Shown in pieces: positions 51,592 to 61,512 of a stretch of 64,000 nt of DNA. The position numbers and the translations under genes were made by a program. The stretch covers positions 62,001 to 126,000 of the forward strand of contig NZ_RCVQ01000005.1 in the NCBI RefSeq assembly GCF_016107285.1. The letters are read 5' to 3'. Under the pieces are notes generated by a model. It was not told the DNA's origin. It made no database searches and worked only from the letters and a program-made list of their open reading frames with translations. The DNA comes from Roseomonas sp. KE0001 (GTDB lineage Bacteria; Pseudomonadota; Alphaproteobacteria; Acetobacterales; Acetobacteraceae). Every line of letters starts with the position of its first letter. The stretch's first letter is position 1.

Positions 51592-52476
51592 ATGATCCCG
51601 ATCCGCCGCTCCCCTCTCCTGCCGTCCCGCCGCGCCCTGCTGTCCGGTGCGGCAGGGCTTGCCCTGGCGCAGCGCGCGGCGCTCGCAGGGCCGGCCTCGC
51701 CGCCGCGCCCCTATGCGCCTCCGCGCGCCGAGGAATGGGCCGTGTCCAGCCGGGCCGGGCGCGACTACCGCATCCTGCTCTCCTGGCCCGAGGGGCCGCC
51801 GCCCGCCGCCGGCTTCCCCGTCCTCTACGCCCTGGACGGCGCGGCCTTCTTCGACGTGCTGACAGCGAGCATGCGCTGGCGGCCGGCGGCGGCCCAGGGC
51901 ATCGTCGCCGCCATCGATTTTCCCGAGGACGAGGCCGACCGGCGCCGTCGGGACCGGGAGTTCCTGCCCGGAGGCCCGCAGAACGCGGCGGCCCTGCTGG
52001 ACTTCATCGCCACGGAGCTGGAGGCCGCCCTCGCCGTGCGGCTGCCGCTCGATGCCGCGCGGCGCGGCCTGTTCGGCCATTCCTATGGCGGCCTCTTCGC
52101 CCTGCACGCGCTGTTCACGCGGCCCGCGCTGTTCCGCACCGTCCTGGCCGCCAGCCCTTCGGTCTGGTGGAAGGACCGCGCCATCGAGCACGAGGCGGAG
52201 GCCTATCTGCGCGCACCTCCGCCGCCCGTGCCGCCCCGCCTGCTGCTGACCTATGGCAGCGAGGAGCGGCGGCGCGGCGACACCACGCGGCTCGGCATGG
52301 GCGAGGGCGTGGAAGGGCTCGCCGCCGTGTTGCGGGATCATCCCGCGCATCTGGAGACGTTGTCGGTTCAGGCTTTCCCGGGTGAGGGGCATGGCAGCGT
52401 GCGCGCGGCCGCGGCCAACCGCGCCATCGATTTCTGCTTTCCCGCCACAGGCGTTCCGCGCCGGCCGGCGCCTTGA
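51592..52476 (+). CDS. Exported alpha/beta-hydrolase, siderophore esterase-like (IroE/Fes relative)
   Basis: A 294-residue esterase. A Tat-type leader 'SRRALLSGAAGLALAQRAAL' covers about residues 12-31. The fold is that of the esterase D/IroE group: 'FPVLYALDGAAFFDVLTAS', nucleophile elbow 'GHSYGGLFALHALF' and C-terminal His in 'FPGEGHGSVRAAA'. 'ASPSVWWKDRAIEHEA' is a signature of this group. It lies directly before the siderophore operon, so periplasmic cleavage of the ester-linked siderophore to release iron is likely. An ATG at 51556 with GAAGG upstream is a possible longer start, but it would sit within the hairpin. Confidence 0.85.
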   Translation: MIPIRRSPLLPSRRALLSGAAGLALAQRAALAGPASPPRPYAPPRAEEWAVSSRAGRDYRILLSWPEGPPPAAGFPVLYALDGAAFFDVLTASMRWRPAAAQGIVAAIDFPEDEADRRRRDREFLPGGPQNAAALLDFIATELEAALAVRLPLDAARRGLFGHSYGGLFALHALFTRPALFRTVLAASPSVWWKDRAIEHEAEAYLRAPPPPVPPRLLLTYGSEERRRGDTTRLGMGEGVEGLAAVLRDHPAHLETLSVQAFPGEGHGSVRAAAANRAIDFCFPATGVPRRPAP

Positions 52477-52529
52477 CTTGCGGAGCGAAAGGACTAGCCT
52501 GGGCATTATTAAGAACGATTGTCATTTGC
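52473..52529 (+). promoter_or_regulatory. Putative promoter and Fur box of the siderophore operon
   Basis: A -35-like TTGACT (52473-52478) and weak -10-like TAGCCT (52495-52500) are 16 bases apart. Just downstream, AAGAACGATTGTCATTTGC (52511-52529) matches the 19-base Fur consensus GATAATGATAATCATTATC at 12 positions. It stands out as AT-rich DNA in GC-rich surroundings. Fur with Fe2+ bound here would block transcription in iron-rich cells. The 145-base leader up to the GTG at 52675 shows no other clear element. Confidence 0.65.
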
Positions 52530-52674
52530 ATGCTCTGAAGCGCGTTCCCGCGGCGCGCTGCCCCTCATCCGATCTCTCGGGGAAGCGGTGCGGCCTTCGC
52601 GGACACGCTTGAGCACTCCTTCCCGCGTGAAGCGGGCCTGTGCCTCAGGCCCCACAACCAGGAGCTTCGCTTTC

Positions 52675-53745
52675 GTGACCCATTCGCCGCGCCTCTCGCG
52701 CCGACACGCCCTCGCCCTCTTCGCCGGTGCCTTCTGCGCCACGCGCCTGACGGCCGCGCAGGCCCAGGCACAGGGCGAGGCGGCTGTCGAGCAGAACGCC
52801 AGGTTCGCCGCCGGCCTCTACGAGATCGTCTTCAGCGCGTCACAGAACCGCCTCTATGTCGCCGCCGCGGGCGTGCGCGGCGCCGATGACGCGCGTCTCT
52901 TCGCCGTCGATCCGGGCACGCTGGAGGCGAAGAGCTTCCTCGAGCTGGGCGACGAGCCGGCTTTCGGCCTCGGGCTGAACGACCGCCGGCACCGGCTCTA
53001 CACCACCAACACGCGCAGCGGCAGCGTCTCGGTGATCGACACGCAAAGCGGCAAGCTGCTCGGCAAGCTGGCCGAGGGCGAGAAGGCGCATGTCCGCCAG
53101 GTGGTCGTGGATGACGAGAAGGATGTCGTCTATGTCTCGGTCTTCGGGGCGCGCGGGGCGCCGAGCCAGGTCTGGGTGATCGACGGCGCCACGCAGAAGA
53201 TCGCGCATGTGCTGCAGGATGGCTTGGACGGCGGCATCACCGGCCTGGCGCTGGACCGCGCCGGCAACCGCCTCTTCGCGACGGCGCTGCAGAGCAACGA
53301 GATCGTCGAGATCGATCTGGGCAGCCGCGCGGTGAAGCGCCGCTTCGCCTCCGGCGGCGAGGGCGCGGTCAACGTCGCCTACGACCCCGCCGGCCGGCGT
53401 CTCTTCGTCACCAACCAGAAGAGCGGCACGCTGACGGTGCTGGACGCCGGCAGCGGCGCGCTGGTGAAGAGCATCGAGACCGGCGCGGGCGCCCTCAGCC
53501 TGGCGCTGAACCCGCCCCGGGGCCTGGTCCTGGTCGCCAACCGCCAGGCCGGCACGGTGAGCCTGGTCGATGCCGCCTCGCTGACGGTGCGCGACAGCCT
53601 GGTGACGGGGACGCATCCGCAGACCATCGCCGTCGATCCGACGGGCGGCCGGGCCTGGGTGACCAACAAGGCGCGCTCGGCGCCGCGCGGCCAGCCGCCG
53701 GTCGAGGACCCGCAGGGCGACACCGTCAGCCTGATCCGCCTCTGA
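52675..53745 (+). CDS. YncE-like seven-bladed beta-propeller protein (YVTN repeats)
   Basis: A 356-residue exported protein with a Tat leader 'LSRRHALALFAGAFCATRLT' at about 6-25. The body is a series of YVTN-type blades, for example 'HRLYTTNTRSGSVSVIDTQS', 'NRLFATALQSNEIVEIDLGS' and 'RRLFVTNQKSGTLTVLDAGS'. E. coli YncE, also periplasmic and iron-regulated, has this form. GTG 52675 is chosen because AGGAG lies ten bases upstream and the Tat motif follows. It is the first gene after the Fur-box-like site, so it is probably part of the iron response; its function is unknown. Confidence 0.87.
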   Translation: MTHSPRLSRRHALALFAGAFCATRLTAAQAQAQGEAAVEQNARFAAGLYEIVFSASQNRLYVAAAGVRGADDARLFAVDPGTLEAKSFLELGDEPAFGLGLNDRRHRLYTTNTRSGSVSVIDTQSGKLLGKLAEGEKAHVRQVVVDDEKDVVYVSVFGARGAPSQVWVIDGATQKIAHVLQDGLDGGITGLALDRAGNRLFATALQSNEIVEIDLGSRAVKRRFASGGEGAVNVAYDPAGRRLFVTNQKSGTLTVLDAGSGALVKSIETGAGALSLALNPPRGLVLVANRQAGTVSLVDAASLTVRDSLVTGTHPQTIAVDPTGGRAWVTNKARSAPRGQPPVEDPQGDTVSLIRL

Positions 53746-53755
53746 GGTGATGATG

Positions 53756-54976
53756 ATGGGAGGCTTCTCCATGCCGGAGGCGGACGGGCGGACCGCCGGC
53801 CCTGTCCCGGCGCCCGAGCCGCCTCCCCTGGCCTTCCTCTCGGGCGAGAGCAGCCTGCTCGGCTGGGGTTGCCGGCGCCGTCTGCCGCCAGGCGGCGCCG
53901 ACAGCCTGGGCGAGCGGGTGGCGCGGTTCTTCGCCGCCGCGCCGGACGGCCCGGCGGTGGTGGCCGGCGCCCTGCCCTTCGACCGCGCGGCACCGGACCA
54001 CCTGCTGCAACCCGACCGGCTGGAGCGTGGCGGGCGCGTGGCCGGTCTCGCCACCCCCGCTCCCGCCGCATCCGGCGGAGCCTGGCGCCTGGTGCCGCGG
54101 CCCTCGGCCGCCGCCTATGCGGATGCGGTGCGCCAGGCGCTGGCCCGGATGGCGGCCGAGACGGGGCGGCCCGAGACGCTGACCGAGGGGGCGCTGACCA
54201 AGATCGTGCTCTCCCGCGGGCTGCTGGCCCGCTCCGAGGGCCCGATCGATACCGTGGCGCTGCTGGACCGGCTGGCCGCCGACCCCGCCGTGACCGGCTT
54301 CCGCCTGCCCCTGCCCGCGGGGACCGGCGGCGCGCCGCGCTGGCTGATGGGCGCCACCCCGGAACTGCTGCTGCGCAAGCGGGGCGGCGCCATCCTCTCG
54401 CATCCCCTGGCCGGCTCCGCGCGGCGCCACGCGGATGCGGCGGCCGACCGCGCCGCCGGGGAAGCCCTGCTGCGCTCCGAGAAGGACCGCCGCGAGCATC
54501 GCATCGTGTCCGACTACATCCTGGACACCCTGTCCCCCTGGTGCCGCCGCCTCGCCGCGCCGGACGGCATCACGCTGAGCCGCACCCGCACCCTGTGGCA
54601 CCTCGGGACCCGGATCGAGGGGGAGCTCAGGGACCAGGCCGTGCTCTCGGCCACCCTGGCGGCGGCGCTGCACCCGACACCCGCCGTCTGCGGCCAGCCG
54701 CGCGCCCGCGCCGCGGCGCTGATCCGCGAGATCGAGCCGGAGGATCGCGGCTTCTATGCCGGCGCGGTCGGCTGGTGCGACGCCTCGGGCGATGGCGACT
54801 GGTTCGTCACCATCCGCTGCGCCGAGATTGCCGGCGACACCGCGCGGCTCTATGCCGGGGCCGGCATCGTCCCCGGCTCCAGCCCGGAGGGCGAGGCTGA
54901 CGAGACCGCCGCCAAGTTCGGCGCCCTGCTCGATGCGCTGGGCGCCGGCGATGCCGCCAGGGAGTGCCCACCGTGA
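53756..54976 (+). CDS. entC: Isochorismate synthase
   Basis: A 406-residue chorismate-utilising enzyme. Diagnostic blocks are '[20 protein letters not shown]' (catalytic Lys), '[20 protein letters not shown]', '[20 protein letters not shown]', '[15 protein letters not shown]' and '[20 protein letters not shown]', all close to EntC/DhbC. It converts chorismate to isochorismate, the first step to 2,3-dihydroxybenzoate. The start is ambiguous: ATG 53756 has GAGGTGAT upstream, while ATG 53771 has GGGAGG seven bases before it. It starts within about 10-25 bases of the preceding stop and its stop overlaps the entE-like start. Confidence 0.93.
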   Translation: MGGFSMPEADGRTAGPVPAPEPPPLAFLSGESSLLGWGCRRRLPPGGADSLGERVARFFAAAPDGPAVVAGALPFDRAAPDHLLQPDRLERGGRVAGLATPAPAASGGAWRLVPRPSAAAYADAVRQALARMAAETGRPETLTEGALTKIVLSRGLLARSEGPIDTVALLDRLAADPAVTGFRLPLPAGTGGAPRWLMGATPELLLRKRGGAILSHPLAGSARRHADAAADRAAGEALLRSEKDRREHRIVSDYILDTLSPWCRRLAAPDGITLSRTRTLWHLGTRIEGELRDQAVLSATLAAALHPTPAVCGQPRARAAALIREIEPEDRGFYAGAVGWCDASGDGDWFVTIRCAEIAGDTARLYAGAGIVPGSSPEGEADETAAKFGALLDALGAGDAARECPP

Positions 54977-56631
54977 ATCCGCCCGGCCCGCCCCCCACCG
55001 GACTGCGCCCTCTGCGCCAGGACTGGCCCGCTGAATTCGCCGAACGCTACCGCGCCGCCGGCTACTGGCGCAGCGAGACCTTCCCGGGCTTCCTGCGGCA
55101 GCGCGCCGCGGAGCGGCCGGAGGCCATCGCCATCGTCGACCGCGAGCGGCGCTGGAGCTATGCCGAGCTGTGGCGGCGCGCCGAGGCGCATGCGGCGGGC
55201 TTCCTGGCCCGCGGCCTGCGGCCCGGGGAGCGGGTGGTGGTGCAGCTGGGCAATATCGCCGAGTTCTTCTCGGTGGTCTTCGGCCTGTTCCGCGCCGGCC
55301 TCGTGCCGGTCTATGCCCTGCCGGCGCACCGCATCAGCGAGATCGCTCATTTCGCCCGCCGCGCCGAGGCCAGCGCCTATGTCGTCGCCGACCGTCAGGA
55401 CGGCTTCGACTACCGCGACCTCGCCCGCGCCCTCCAGGCGGAGGTGCCGGCGGTCCGGCACGTCGTCGTGGTCGGCGAGCCGGGGGAATTCACCGCGCTG
55501 GAGGATTGCGTCGCCGCGCCCGAGGGCCTGCCGCCCGACCCCGACCCGCAATCCGTCGCCTTCCTGCAGATCTCCGGCGGCAGCACCGGCCTGTCGAAAC
55601 TGATCCCGCGCACGCATGACGACTATATCTACAGCTTCCGCGCCAGCAACGAGATCTGCGGCGTCACGGCGGACAGCGTCTTCCTCGTGGCCCTGCCGGC
55701 GGCGCACAACTTCCCGATGAGCTCGCCCGGCCATATGGGCGCGCTCCATGCGGGCGCGCGCGTGGTTCTCAGCCCGGCCCCCGACCCTGCCACCGCCTTC
55801 CCCCTGATCGAGCGCGAGCGCGTCACCATCACCGGGCTGGTGCCACCCCTCGCCCTGCTCTGGCTGCAGGCGGCGCCGGCGCGGCGGCACGACATCTCCA
55901 GCCTGCAGGTGCTGCTGGTCGGCGGCGCCAAGTTCACGCCCGAGGGCGCGAAGCGCGTCCGCCCGGTGCTGGGCTGCACCCTGCAGCAGGTCTTCGGCAT
56001 GGCGGAGGGGCTGGTGAACTACACCCGGCTGGACGACCCCGAGGAGATCATCGTCAACACCCAGGGCCGGCCGATCAGCCCGGATGACGAGGTGCTGGTC
56101 GTCGACGACCTCGGCAACCCCGTCGCGGAGGGCGAGGCCGGGCATCTTCTGGCGCGCGGACCCTATACCATCCGCGCCTACCACAATGACGACGCGGCCA
56201 ATGCCCGCTCCTTCACGGCGGATGGCTACTACCGCACGGGCGACATCGTGAAGCGGCTGCCCGGCGGCTATCTCGTCGTGCAGGGCCGCGCCGGCGATCA
56301 CATCAACCGCGCCGGCGAGAAGATCTCCGCCGAGGAGATCGAGGATCACCTGCTGGCGCATCCGGATGTCTTCGATGTCGCCATCGTCTCCATCCCGGAC
56401 GACTTCCTCGGCGAACGGAGCTGCGCCTTCGTGATCGCACAGGGCAGTGAGCGGCCACGGCCGGCGGCGCTGAAGGCCTGGATGCGGCAGCGCGGCATCG
56501 CCGACTTCAAGGTGCCGGACCAGATCATCTTCGTCGAGCGCTTCGCCACCACGGCGGCGCTGAAGATCAGCCGCAAGGAGCTGCGCGCCCGGCTGCGCGC
56601 CGAATTCCTGCAGGCGGGAGGTGCGGCATGA
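54973..56631 (+). CDS. entE: (2,3-dihydroxybenzoyl)adenylate synthase
   Basis: A 552-residue stand-alone adenylation enzyme. '[20 protein letters not shown]' is the P-loop form typical of EntE/DhbE. The aryl pocket reads '[10 protein letters not shown]' (residues 244-253), with Asn246 and Ser251; in the DhbE family Asn binds the carboxylate and Ser at this place goes with dihydroxybenzoate, Cys with salicylate. The catalytic Lys is in '[15 protein letters not shown]'. It activates 2,3-dihydroxybenzoate and loads the aryl carrier protein. GTG 54973 overlaps the entC stop (GTGA). Confidence 0.94.
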   Translation: MNPPGPPPTGLRPLRQDWPAEFAERYRAAGYWRSETFPGFLRQRAAERPEAIAIVDRERRWSYAELWRRAEAHAAGFLARGLRPGERVVVQLGNIAEFFSVVFGLFRAGLVPVYALPAHRISEIAHFARRAEASAYVVADRQDGFDYRDLARALQAEVPAVRHVVVVGEPGEFTALEDCVAAPEGLPPDPDPQSVAFLQISGGSTGLSKLIPRTHDDYIYSFRASNEICGVTADSVFLVALPAAHNFPMSSPGHMGALHAGARVVLSPAPDPATAFPLIERERVTITGLVPPLALLWLQAAPARRHDISSLQVLLVGGAKFTPEGAKRVRPVLGCTLQQVFGMAEGLVNYTRLDDPEEIIVNTQGRPISPDDEVLVVDDLGNPVAEGEAGHLLARGPYTIRAYHNDDAANARSFTADGYYRTGDIVKRLPGGYLVVQGRAGDHINRAGEKISAEEIEDHLLAHPDVFDVAIVSIPDDFLGERSCAFVIAQGSERPRPAALKAWMRQRGIADFKVPDQIIFVERFATTAALKISRKELRARLRAEFLQAGGAA

Positions 56632-57269
56632 GCCGGCCCGGACTGCCGCAGATCGCGCCCTATCCCCTGCCCGATGCCGCGGAGATTCCCGCCGCCCGCG
56701 CCTCCTGGTCGCTGCAACGCGACCGCGCGGCGCTGCTGGTGCACGACATGCAGCACTACTTCCTGCGCCCCTACGCTCGGGAGGCCGATCCGATCGCGAC
56801 GGTGATCCGCAACATCGCGCGCCTCGCCGGGGCCTGCCGCGCCGCGGGCATCCCGGTCTTCTACACCGCGCAGCAGGGCGACCAGGACCGGCGCGACCGC
56901 GGCCTGCAAGCCGATCTCTGGGGGCCGGGCATGAGCGGCGCGCCGGAGCATCAGCCGATCCTGCCCGCTCTGGCGCCGCAGCCGGGCGACTTCGTTCTGG
57001 TGAAGCACCGCTACAGCGCCTTCCAGCGCAGCAACCTCGAGACGCTGATGCGCGCGCGGGGCCGCGATCAGTTGGTCATCTGCGGGATCTACGCCCATAT
57101 CGGCTGCCTGCTGACCGCTGCCGAGGCCTTCATGCGCGACATCGAACCTTTCTTCGCCGCCGACGCGGTGGCTGATTTCTCGCGAGACAAGCACGACATG
57201 GCCCTGTCCTACATCGCCGGAGTCTGCGGCGTGCCGCGCAGCACCGACCAGCTGGTGGCCGCGCTGTGA
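56628..57269 (+). CDS. entB: Isochorismatase (EntB N-domain equivalent, no carrier domain)
   Basis: A 213-residue isochorismatase. It aligns along its full length with the first domain of EntB/DhbB: '[15 protein letters not shown]' (Asp40), '[16 protein letters not shown]' (Lys126) and '[20 protein letters not shown]' with '[20 protein letters not shown]'. It hydrolyses isochorismate to 2,3-dihydro-2,3-dihydroxybenzoate and pyruvate. EntB, DhbB and VibB carry a C-terminal aryl carrier domain; here the protein stops before it and the carrier is the next gene. ATG overlaps the entE stop by four bases. Confidence 0.93.
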   Translation: MSRPGLPQIAPYPLPDAAEIPAARASWSLQRDRAALLVHDMQHYFLRPYAREADPIATVIRNIARLAGACRAAGIPVFYTAQQGDQDRRDRGLQADLWGPGMSGAPEHQPILPALAPQPGDFVLVKHRYSAFQRSNLETLMRARGRDQLVICGIYAHIGCLLTAAEAFMRDIEPFFAADAVADFSRDKHDMALSYIAGVCGVPRSTDQLVAAL

Positions 57270-57544
57270 GCGCGCCGCCCCTGACGCGCGAGGCGATGCG
57301 CGCCGATATCGCCCGTCTGCTGCACGAGGAGCCGGAGGCCATCGCCGGCGACGACAACCTGCTCGACCTCGGCCTGGATTCCATGCGGGCGATGAACCTG
57401 CTGACGCGCTGGAACGAGGGCGGCCTCGACCTCGACTTCAGCGAGTTCGCCGAGACGCTGACGCTCGACGCCTGGTGGGCCATCGTGCAGCGCCGCGTCG
57501 CCCAGCGGGACGTTCAGCGGAACGTGCAGCATGGATGCGGCTGA
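57266..57544 (+). CDS. Stand-alone aryl carrier protein (EntB C-domain equivalent)
   Basis: A 92-residue carrier protein with the phosphopantetheine site 'NLLDLGLDSMRAMNLL' (Ser39). 'LTREAMRADIARLLHEEPEA' and the C-terminal 'LDAWWAIV' resemble the aryl carrier domain at the end of EntB/DhbB. It would hold 2,3-dihydroxybenzoate as a thioester for transfer to serine by the EntF condensation domain. GTG 57266 overlaps the isochorismatase stop, and its own end overlaps the synthetase start by 14 bases, so all three are tightly coupled. A phosphopantetheinyl transferase is not in the window. Confidence 0.92.
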   Translation: MSAPPLTREAMRADIARLLHEEPEAIAGDDNLLDLGLDSMRAMNLLTRWNEGGLDLDFSEFAETLTLDAWWAIVQRRVAQRDVQRNVQHGCG

Positions 57545-60500
57545 CCAGCGCGGGATCGCACCGGCCGCCGGACCCGTCGCGGCGCCGCTGACCGAGGCCC
57601 AGGCCGGCCTCTGGTACGCGCAGCGGCTGGACCCCGCCAACCCGATCTTCAACACCGGCCACTACCATGACATCCGCGGGCCGCTGGATGTCGCCGCCTT
57701 CCGGCGGGCGGTGGATACCACCGTGGCCGAGGCCGACGCCCTGGCGCTGCGCATCGGCGAGGAGGCCGAGGGCCCGGTGCAGAGCCTGGACGAGAGCCTG
57801 CGGCCCTGGCTCGAGGTCATCGACCTCACCACCCTGCCCGACCCCGAGGCGGCCGCCCGTGCCGCCATGGCGCGTGACATGGCGGCCGCCGGCGGCGAGC
57901 GCCTGGCGGCGATGCGGCTCTACCGCCTGGGACCGCAGCGCTTCTTCTGGTACCAGCGCGTGCATCACCTAGCGGTGGACGCCTTCGGCGCGGCGCTGCT
58001 GGCCCGCCGCGTGGCCCGGCTCTACGCCGAGGCGTCGCGTCAGGGACCGGCGGGCGCGGAGGCGGGCGCCGATCCTCCGCTGCCCGGCTTCGCCCTGGCG
58101 CTGGAGGAGGACGCCGCCTATCGCGCCTCGCCCCGTCGGGCGCAGGACGCGGCCTATTGGCGTGACGCCCTGCGGGGGCTCGGCGAGGTGGTCAGCCTCT
58201 CGCCCCTGCCGCCCGCCGCGCAGGCCGGCGCCTCGGCCCACTTCGTCCATCGCCATGCGATGCCGATCGGGCAGGAGGTCGAAGCCCGCCTGCAGCAGGT
58301 GGCGGCGGAGGCCGATGTCCCCTGGCCGGACGTGCTGGCGGCGCTGATCGGCGCCTATTGCCAGCGCCATGCCGGGGCGGAGGAGAGCGTCGTCGGCATC
58401 GCCTTCATGGCCCGGCTGGGCAGCCGCGCGGCGCGCGTCCCGGCCATGCTGATGAACGTCCTGCCCCTGCGCCTGCGACTGGACGAGACGGCGCCGCTCG
58501 GCACCGTCCTGGCGGAAGTGGCGCGCCAGCTCACGCGGCTGCGGCGCCACGGTCGCTACCGCGGCGAGCAGATCCGGCGCGATCTCGGCCGGCTGGGCGG
58601 CGGCCGGCGGCTGCACGGCCCCATCATCAACCTGCTTCCCTTCGAGGAAAGACTGGTGCTGCCCGGCCTCGCCGCTGAGCTGCACATCCTCGGCACCGGG
58701 CCGGTGGAGGACATCACCTTCAACATCCGCGGCGGGGCGGCGGGGCTGCGGCTGGAGATCGAGGCCAACCCGACGCTCTACGAGGCGGCCGATCTCGCCG
58801 GTCATGCCGCGCGGCTGCGGCACTTCCTCGGCGCCGCCCTGGCCGCCCCCTCCCTGGCCGCCCCCTTCCTGGCCGAGGTGCCGACCGTCACGCCCGGGGA
58901 GGCGGAATGGCTGGTGCACGGCCTGAACGCCACGGCGCACCCGCTGCCGGAAACCACGCTCGCGGCCCTCATCGAGGGCCGCATGGCGGACAGTCCGGAA
59001 GCCGTGGCGGTCCTCGAGCCGGGCGGCCGGCGGCTGAGCTATGCCGCGCTCCAGGAACGCTCGGCCGGCCTCGCCGAGGCGCTGCGCCGCCGGGGCATCG
59101 GGCGAGGCGACCTGGTGGCGGTGATGCTGGACCGCTCCCTGGAGCTGATGATCGCGCTGGTGGCGGTCCTGCGCGCCGGTGCCGCCTATCTGCCGCTCGA
59201 CGCCGGGCACCCGCCGGAGCGGGTGGCGCGGGTGCTGGCCTCGGCCCGGCCGGCCCTGGCGCTGGCGCCGGCCGCCGCGCCGCATCTCGCCGGCCACATG
59301 CCGCTGCTGCCGCCGGAGGACTGGCCGCGTTTCCCCACCCGCCCCCTGCCGCCCGGCCCGGCGCCGCAGGACGCGGCCTATGCCATCTTCACCTCCGGCT
59401 CCACCGGCGAGCCGAAGGGCGCGGTGATCGGCCACCGCGCCATCGTCAACCGCCTGGAATGGATGCGGGCGCAGTACGGCATCGGCGCCGCCGACCGCAT
59501 CCTGCAGAAGACGCCGGCCACCTTCGACGTCTCGGTCTGGGAGTTCTTCCTGCCGCTGCTCAGCGGCGCCACCCTGGTGATGGCGCCCCCCGGGGCGCAT
59601 CGCGACCCGGCGGCGATGGCGGCGCTGATCCGGTCCGAGGGCATCACCACGGCGCATTTCGTGCCGTCCATGCTGGCGGCCTTCCTGGCCGAGCCCGCCT
59701 CGCGCGGGCTGTCCCTGGCGCGCGTCTTCTGCAGCGGCGAGGAGCTGACGGCGGCCCTGCGCGACCGCTTCCACGCCACCCTGCGCGCCGACCTCCACAA
59801 CCTCTATGGCCCGACCGAGGCGGCCGTCGATGTCAGCCACTGGAACGCGGGGCCGGAGGACCGCTCCAGCCCGGTGCCGATCGGCTTTCCCGTCTGGAAT
59901 ACCCGCCTCTACGTGCTGGACGAGCGGCTGCGGCCGGTGCCGCCGGGCGTCACGGGTCATCTCTTCATCGCCGGCGTGCAGCTGGCGGAGGGGTATCTCG
60001 GCCAGCCGGCGCTGACCGCGCAGGCCTTCATCCCCGACCCCTTCCATCCCGGCCAGCGCATGTACCGCACCGGGGATCTGGCGCGGCTGCGGCGGGATGG
60101 CGCCATCGTCTTCCTCGGCCGCTCCGACCAGCAGCTGAAGCTGCGCGGCCTGCGGATCGAGCCGGGGGAGATCGAGGCCGCCCTGTCCGCCTCCCCCATG
60201 GTCGCGCAGGCCCGCGTCATCGCGCGCCAGGACGGCAGCGGCGAGAAGCGGCTCGTGGCCTATCTGGTACCGGGGCCGGCCTACGACCCGGCGGCACTGC
60301 GCGCCCATGTCGCGGCCCGTGTGCCGGACTACATGGTGCCGGCCGCCTTCGTGGCGCTCGACGCCCTGCCGGTGAATTCCAGCGGCAAGCTGGACCGCGC
60401 GGCCCTGCCGCAGCCGGAGTTCGGCGGCACCGCCGGCCGCGCGCCGCAGACCGCGACGGAGATGCGGCTCGCCGGCCTCTTCGCCGAGGTGCTGGGACTG

Positions 60501-61508
60501 CCGCGGGTCGGCGCGGAGGAGGATTTCTTCGAGCTGGGCGGGCATTCGCTGCTGGCGGTGACGCTGGCACGGCGCCTGCGCGAGAGCTTCGGCCGCGACC
60601 CGGGCCTCGGCGCCATCTTCGAGAACCCGACCGTCGCCCGGCTGGCGCCGCTGATGGAGGGCACCGGCGAGGCCGATCACGGCCTCGGCGCCCTGATCCG
60701 GCTGCGGCGGCAGCACGGCCAGGACGAGACCCGGCCGCCGCTCTTCACCATCCATCCGGCCGGCGGCATCGCCTGGTGCTACGCCACCCTGGCCCGCGCG
60801 CTCAGCCCCGGACGCGACGTCTACGGGCTGCAGGCGCCCCAGCTGGAAGGCGCCGCGCCGCCCGACAGCCTGGAGGCCCTGGCCGCCCGCTATGTCGAGA
60901 CCATCCTGCCGGCGGCCGGAGAGGGGCCGGTCCACCTGCTGGGCTGGTCGGTCGGCGGCATCATCGCCCAGGCCATGGCGGCACGGCTGCAGGCCCTGGG
61001 GCACAGGGTCGGCCTGCTGGCCCTGCTCGACGCCTATCCGAGCGACTGCTGGCGCGCCGAGCCGGAGCCGGACGAGGCCGCCGCGCTGCGGGCCCTGCTG
61101 GCCATCGCCGGGCACGACCCGGAGGCGCATCCCGAGCTGCGCGACCGCGCCGCCGTGGTGGCCTTCCTTCGCCGGGGCGGCAGCCCGCTCGGCCAGCTTC
61201 CCGGCTCGGTCCTCGACGGCGTGGTGCGCGTGGTGGAAGGCAACAACCGGCTGGTGCGGGCGCATCACCACGCCCGCTACGACGGGCCGGTCCTGCATGT
61301 CCGCGCCGCGCTCGACCATGCCGGACGCGACATCCGGCCCGAGTTCTGGGCGCCCTATGTCGGGCACTTGGAGGTGATCGACATTCCCGCCCTGCATGCC
61401 GAGTTGCCCGGCGCGGCGGCAACCTCGCGCATCGCCCCCCTGCTCGCCGCCGCCATGACGCGGCGCGAAGCACCGGCGGAAAGCGGGGCGAGGGACAGGA
61501 GGGATTGA
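57531..61508 (+). CDS. entF: EntF-like nonribosomal peptide synthetase (C-A-PCP-TE), serine-activating
   Basis: A 1325-residue single-module synthetase. Condensation domain about 18-440: '[16 protein letters not shown]' and active site H145-H146-L-A-V-D150-A151 (HHxxxDA rather than HHxxxDG). Adenylation about 470-960: '[20 protein letters not shown]', '[15 protein letters not shown]', '[16 protein letters not shown]' and '[13 protein letters not shown]'. The ten-residue code reads D-V-W-H-F-S-L-V-D-K, identical to EntF serine. Carrier about 975-1045: '[18 protein letters not shown]' (Ser about 1006). Thioesterase about 1060-1310: '[15 protein letters not shown]' (Ser about 1140) and 'LLDAYPSD'. 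It would join dihydroxybenzoate to serine and cyclise trimers. Confidence 0.95.
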   Translation: MDAADQRGIAPAAGPVAAPLTEAQAGLWYAQRLDPANPIFNTGHYHDIRGPLDVAAFRRAVDTTVAEADALALRIGEEAEGPVQSLDESLRPWLEVIDLTTLPDPEAAARAAMARDMAAAGGERLAAMRLYRLGPQRFFWYQRVHHLAVDAFGAALLARRVARLYAEASRQGPAGAEAGADPPLPGFALALEEDAAYRASPRRAQDAAYWRDALRGLGEVVSLSPLPPAAQAGASAHFVHRHAMPIGQEVEARLQQVAAEADVPWPDVLAALIGAYCQRHAGAEESVVGIAFMARLGSRAARVPAMLMNVLPLRLRLDETAPLGTVLAEVARQLTRLRRHGRYRGEQIRRDLGRLGGGRRLHGPIINLLPFEERLVLPGLAAELHILGTGPVEDITFNIRGGAAGLRLEIEANPTLYEAADLAGHAARLRHFLGAALAAPSLAAPFLAEVPTVTPGEAEWLVHGLNATAHPLPETTLAALIEGRMADSPEAVAVLEPGGRRLSYAALQERSAGLAEALRRRGIGRGDLVAVMLDRSLELMIALVAVLRAGAAYLPLDAGHPPERVARVLASARPALALAPAAAPHLAGHMPLLPPEDWPRFPTRPLPPGPAPQDAAYAIFTSGSTGEPKGAVIGHRAIVNRLEWMRAQYGIGAADRILQKTPATFDVSVWEFFLPLLSGATLVMAPPGAHRDPAAMAALIRSEGITTAHFVPSMLAAFLAEPASRGLSLARVFCSGEELTAALRDRFHATLRADLHNLYGPTEAAVDVSHWNAGPEDRSSPVPIGFPVWNTRLYVLDERLRPVPPGVTGHLFIAGVQLAEGYLGQPALTAQAFIPDPFHPGQRMYRTGDLARLRRDGAIVFLGRSDQQLKLRGLRIEPGEIEAALSASPMVAQARVIARQDGSGEKRLVAYLVPGPAYDPAALRAHVAARVPDYMVPAAFVALDALPVNSSGKLDRAALPQPEFGGTAGRAPQTATEMRLAGLFAEVLGLPRVGAEEDFFELGGHSLLAVTLARRLRESFGRDPGLGAIFENPTVARLAPLMEGTGEADHGLGALIRLRRQHGQDETRPPLFTIHPAGGIAWCYATLARALSPGRDVYGLQAPQLEGAAPPDSLEALAARYVETILPAAGEGPVHLLGWSVGGIIAQAMAARLQALGHRVGLLALLDAYPSDCWRAEPEPDEAAALRALLAIAGHDPEAHPELRDRAAVVAFLRRGGSPLGQLPGSVLDGVVRVVEGNNRLVRAHHHARYDGPVLHVRAALDHAGRDIRPEFWAPYVGHLEVIDIPALHAELPGAAATSRIAPLLAAAMTRREAPAESGARDRRD

Positions 61509-61512
61509 GGCG

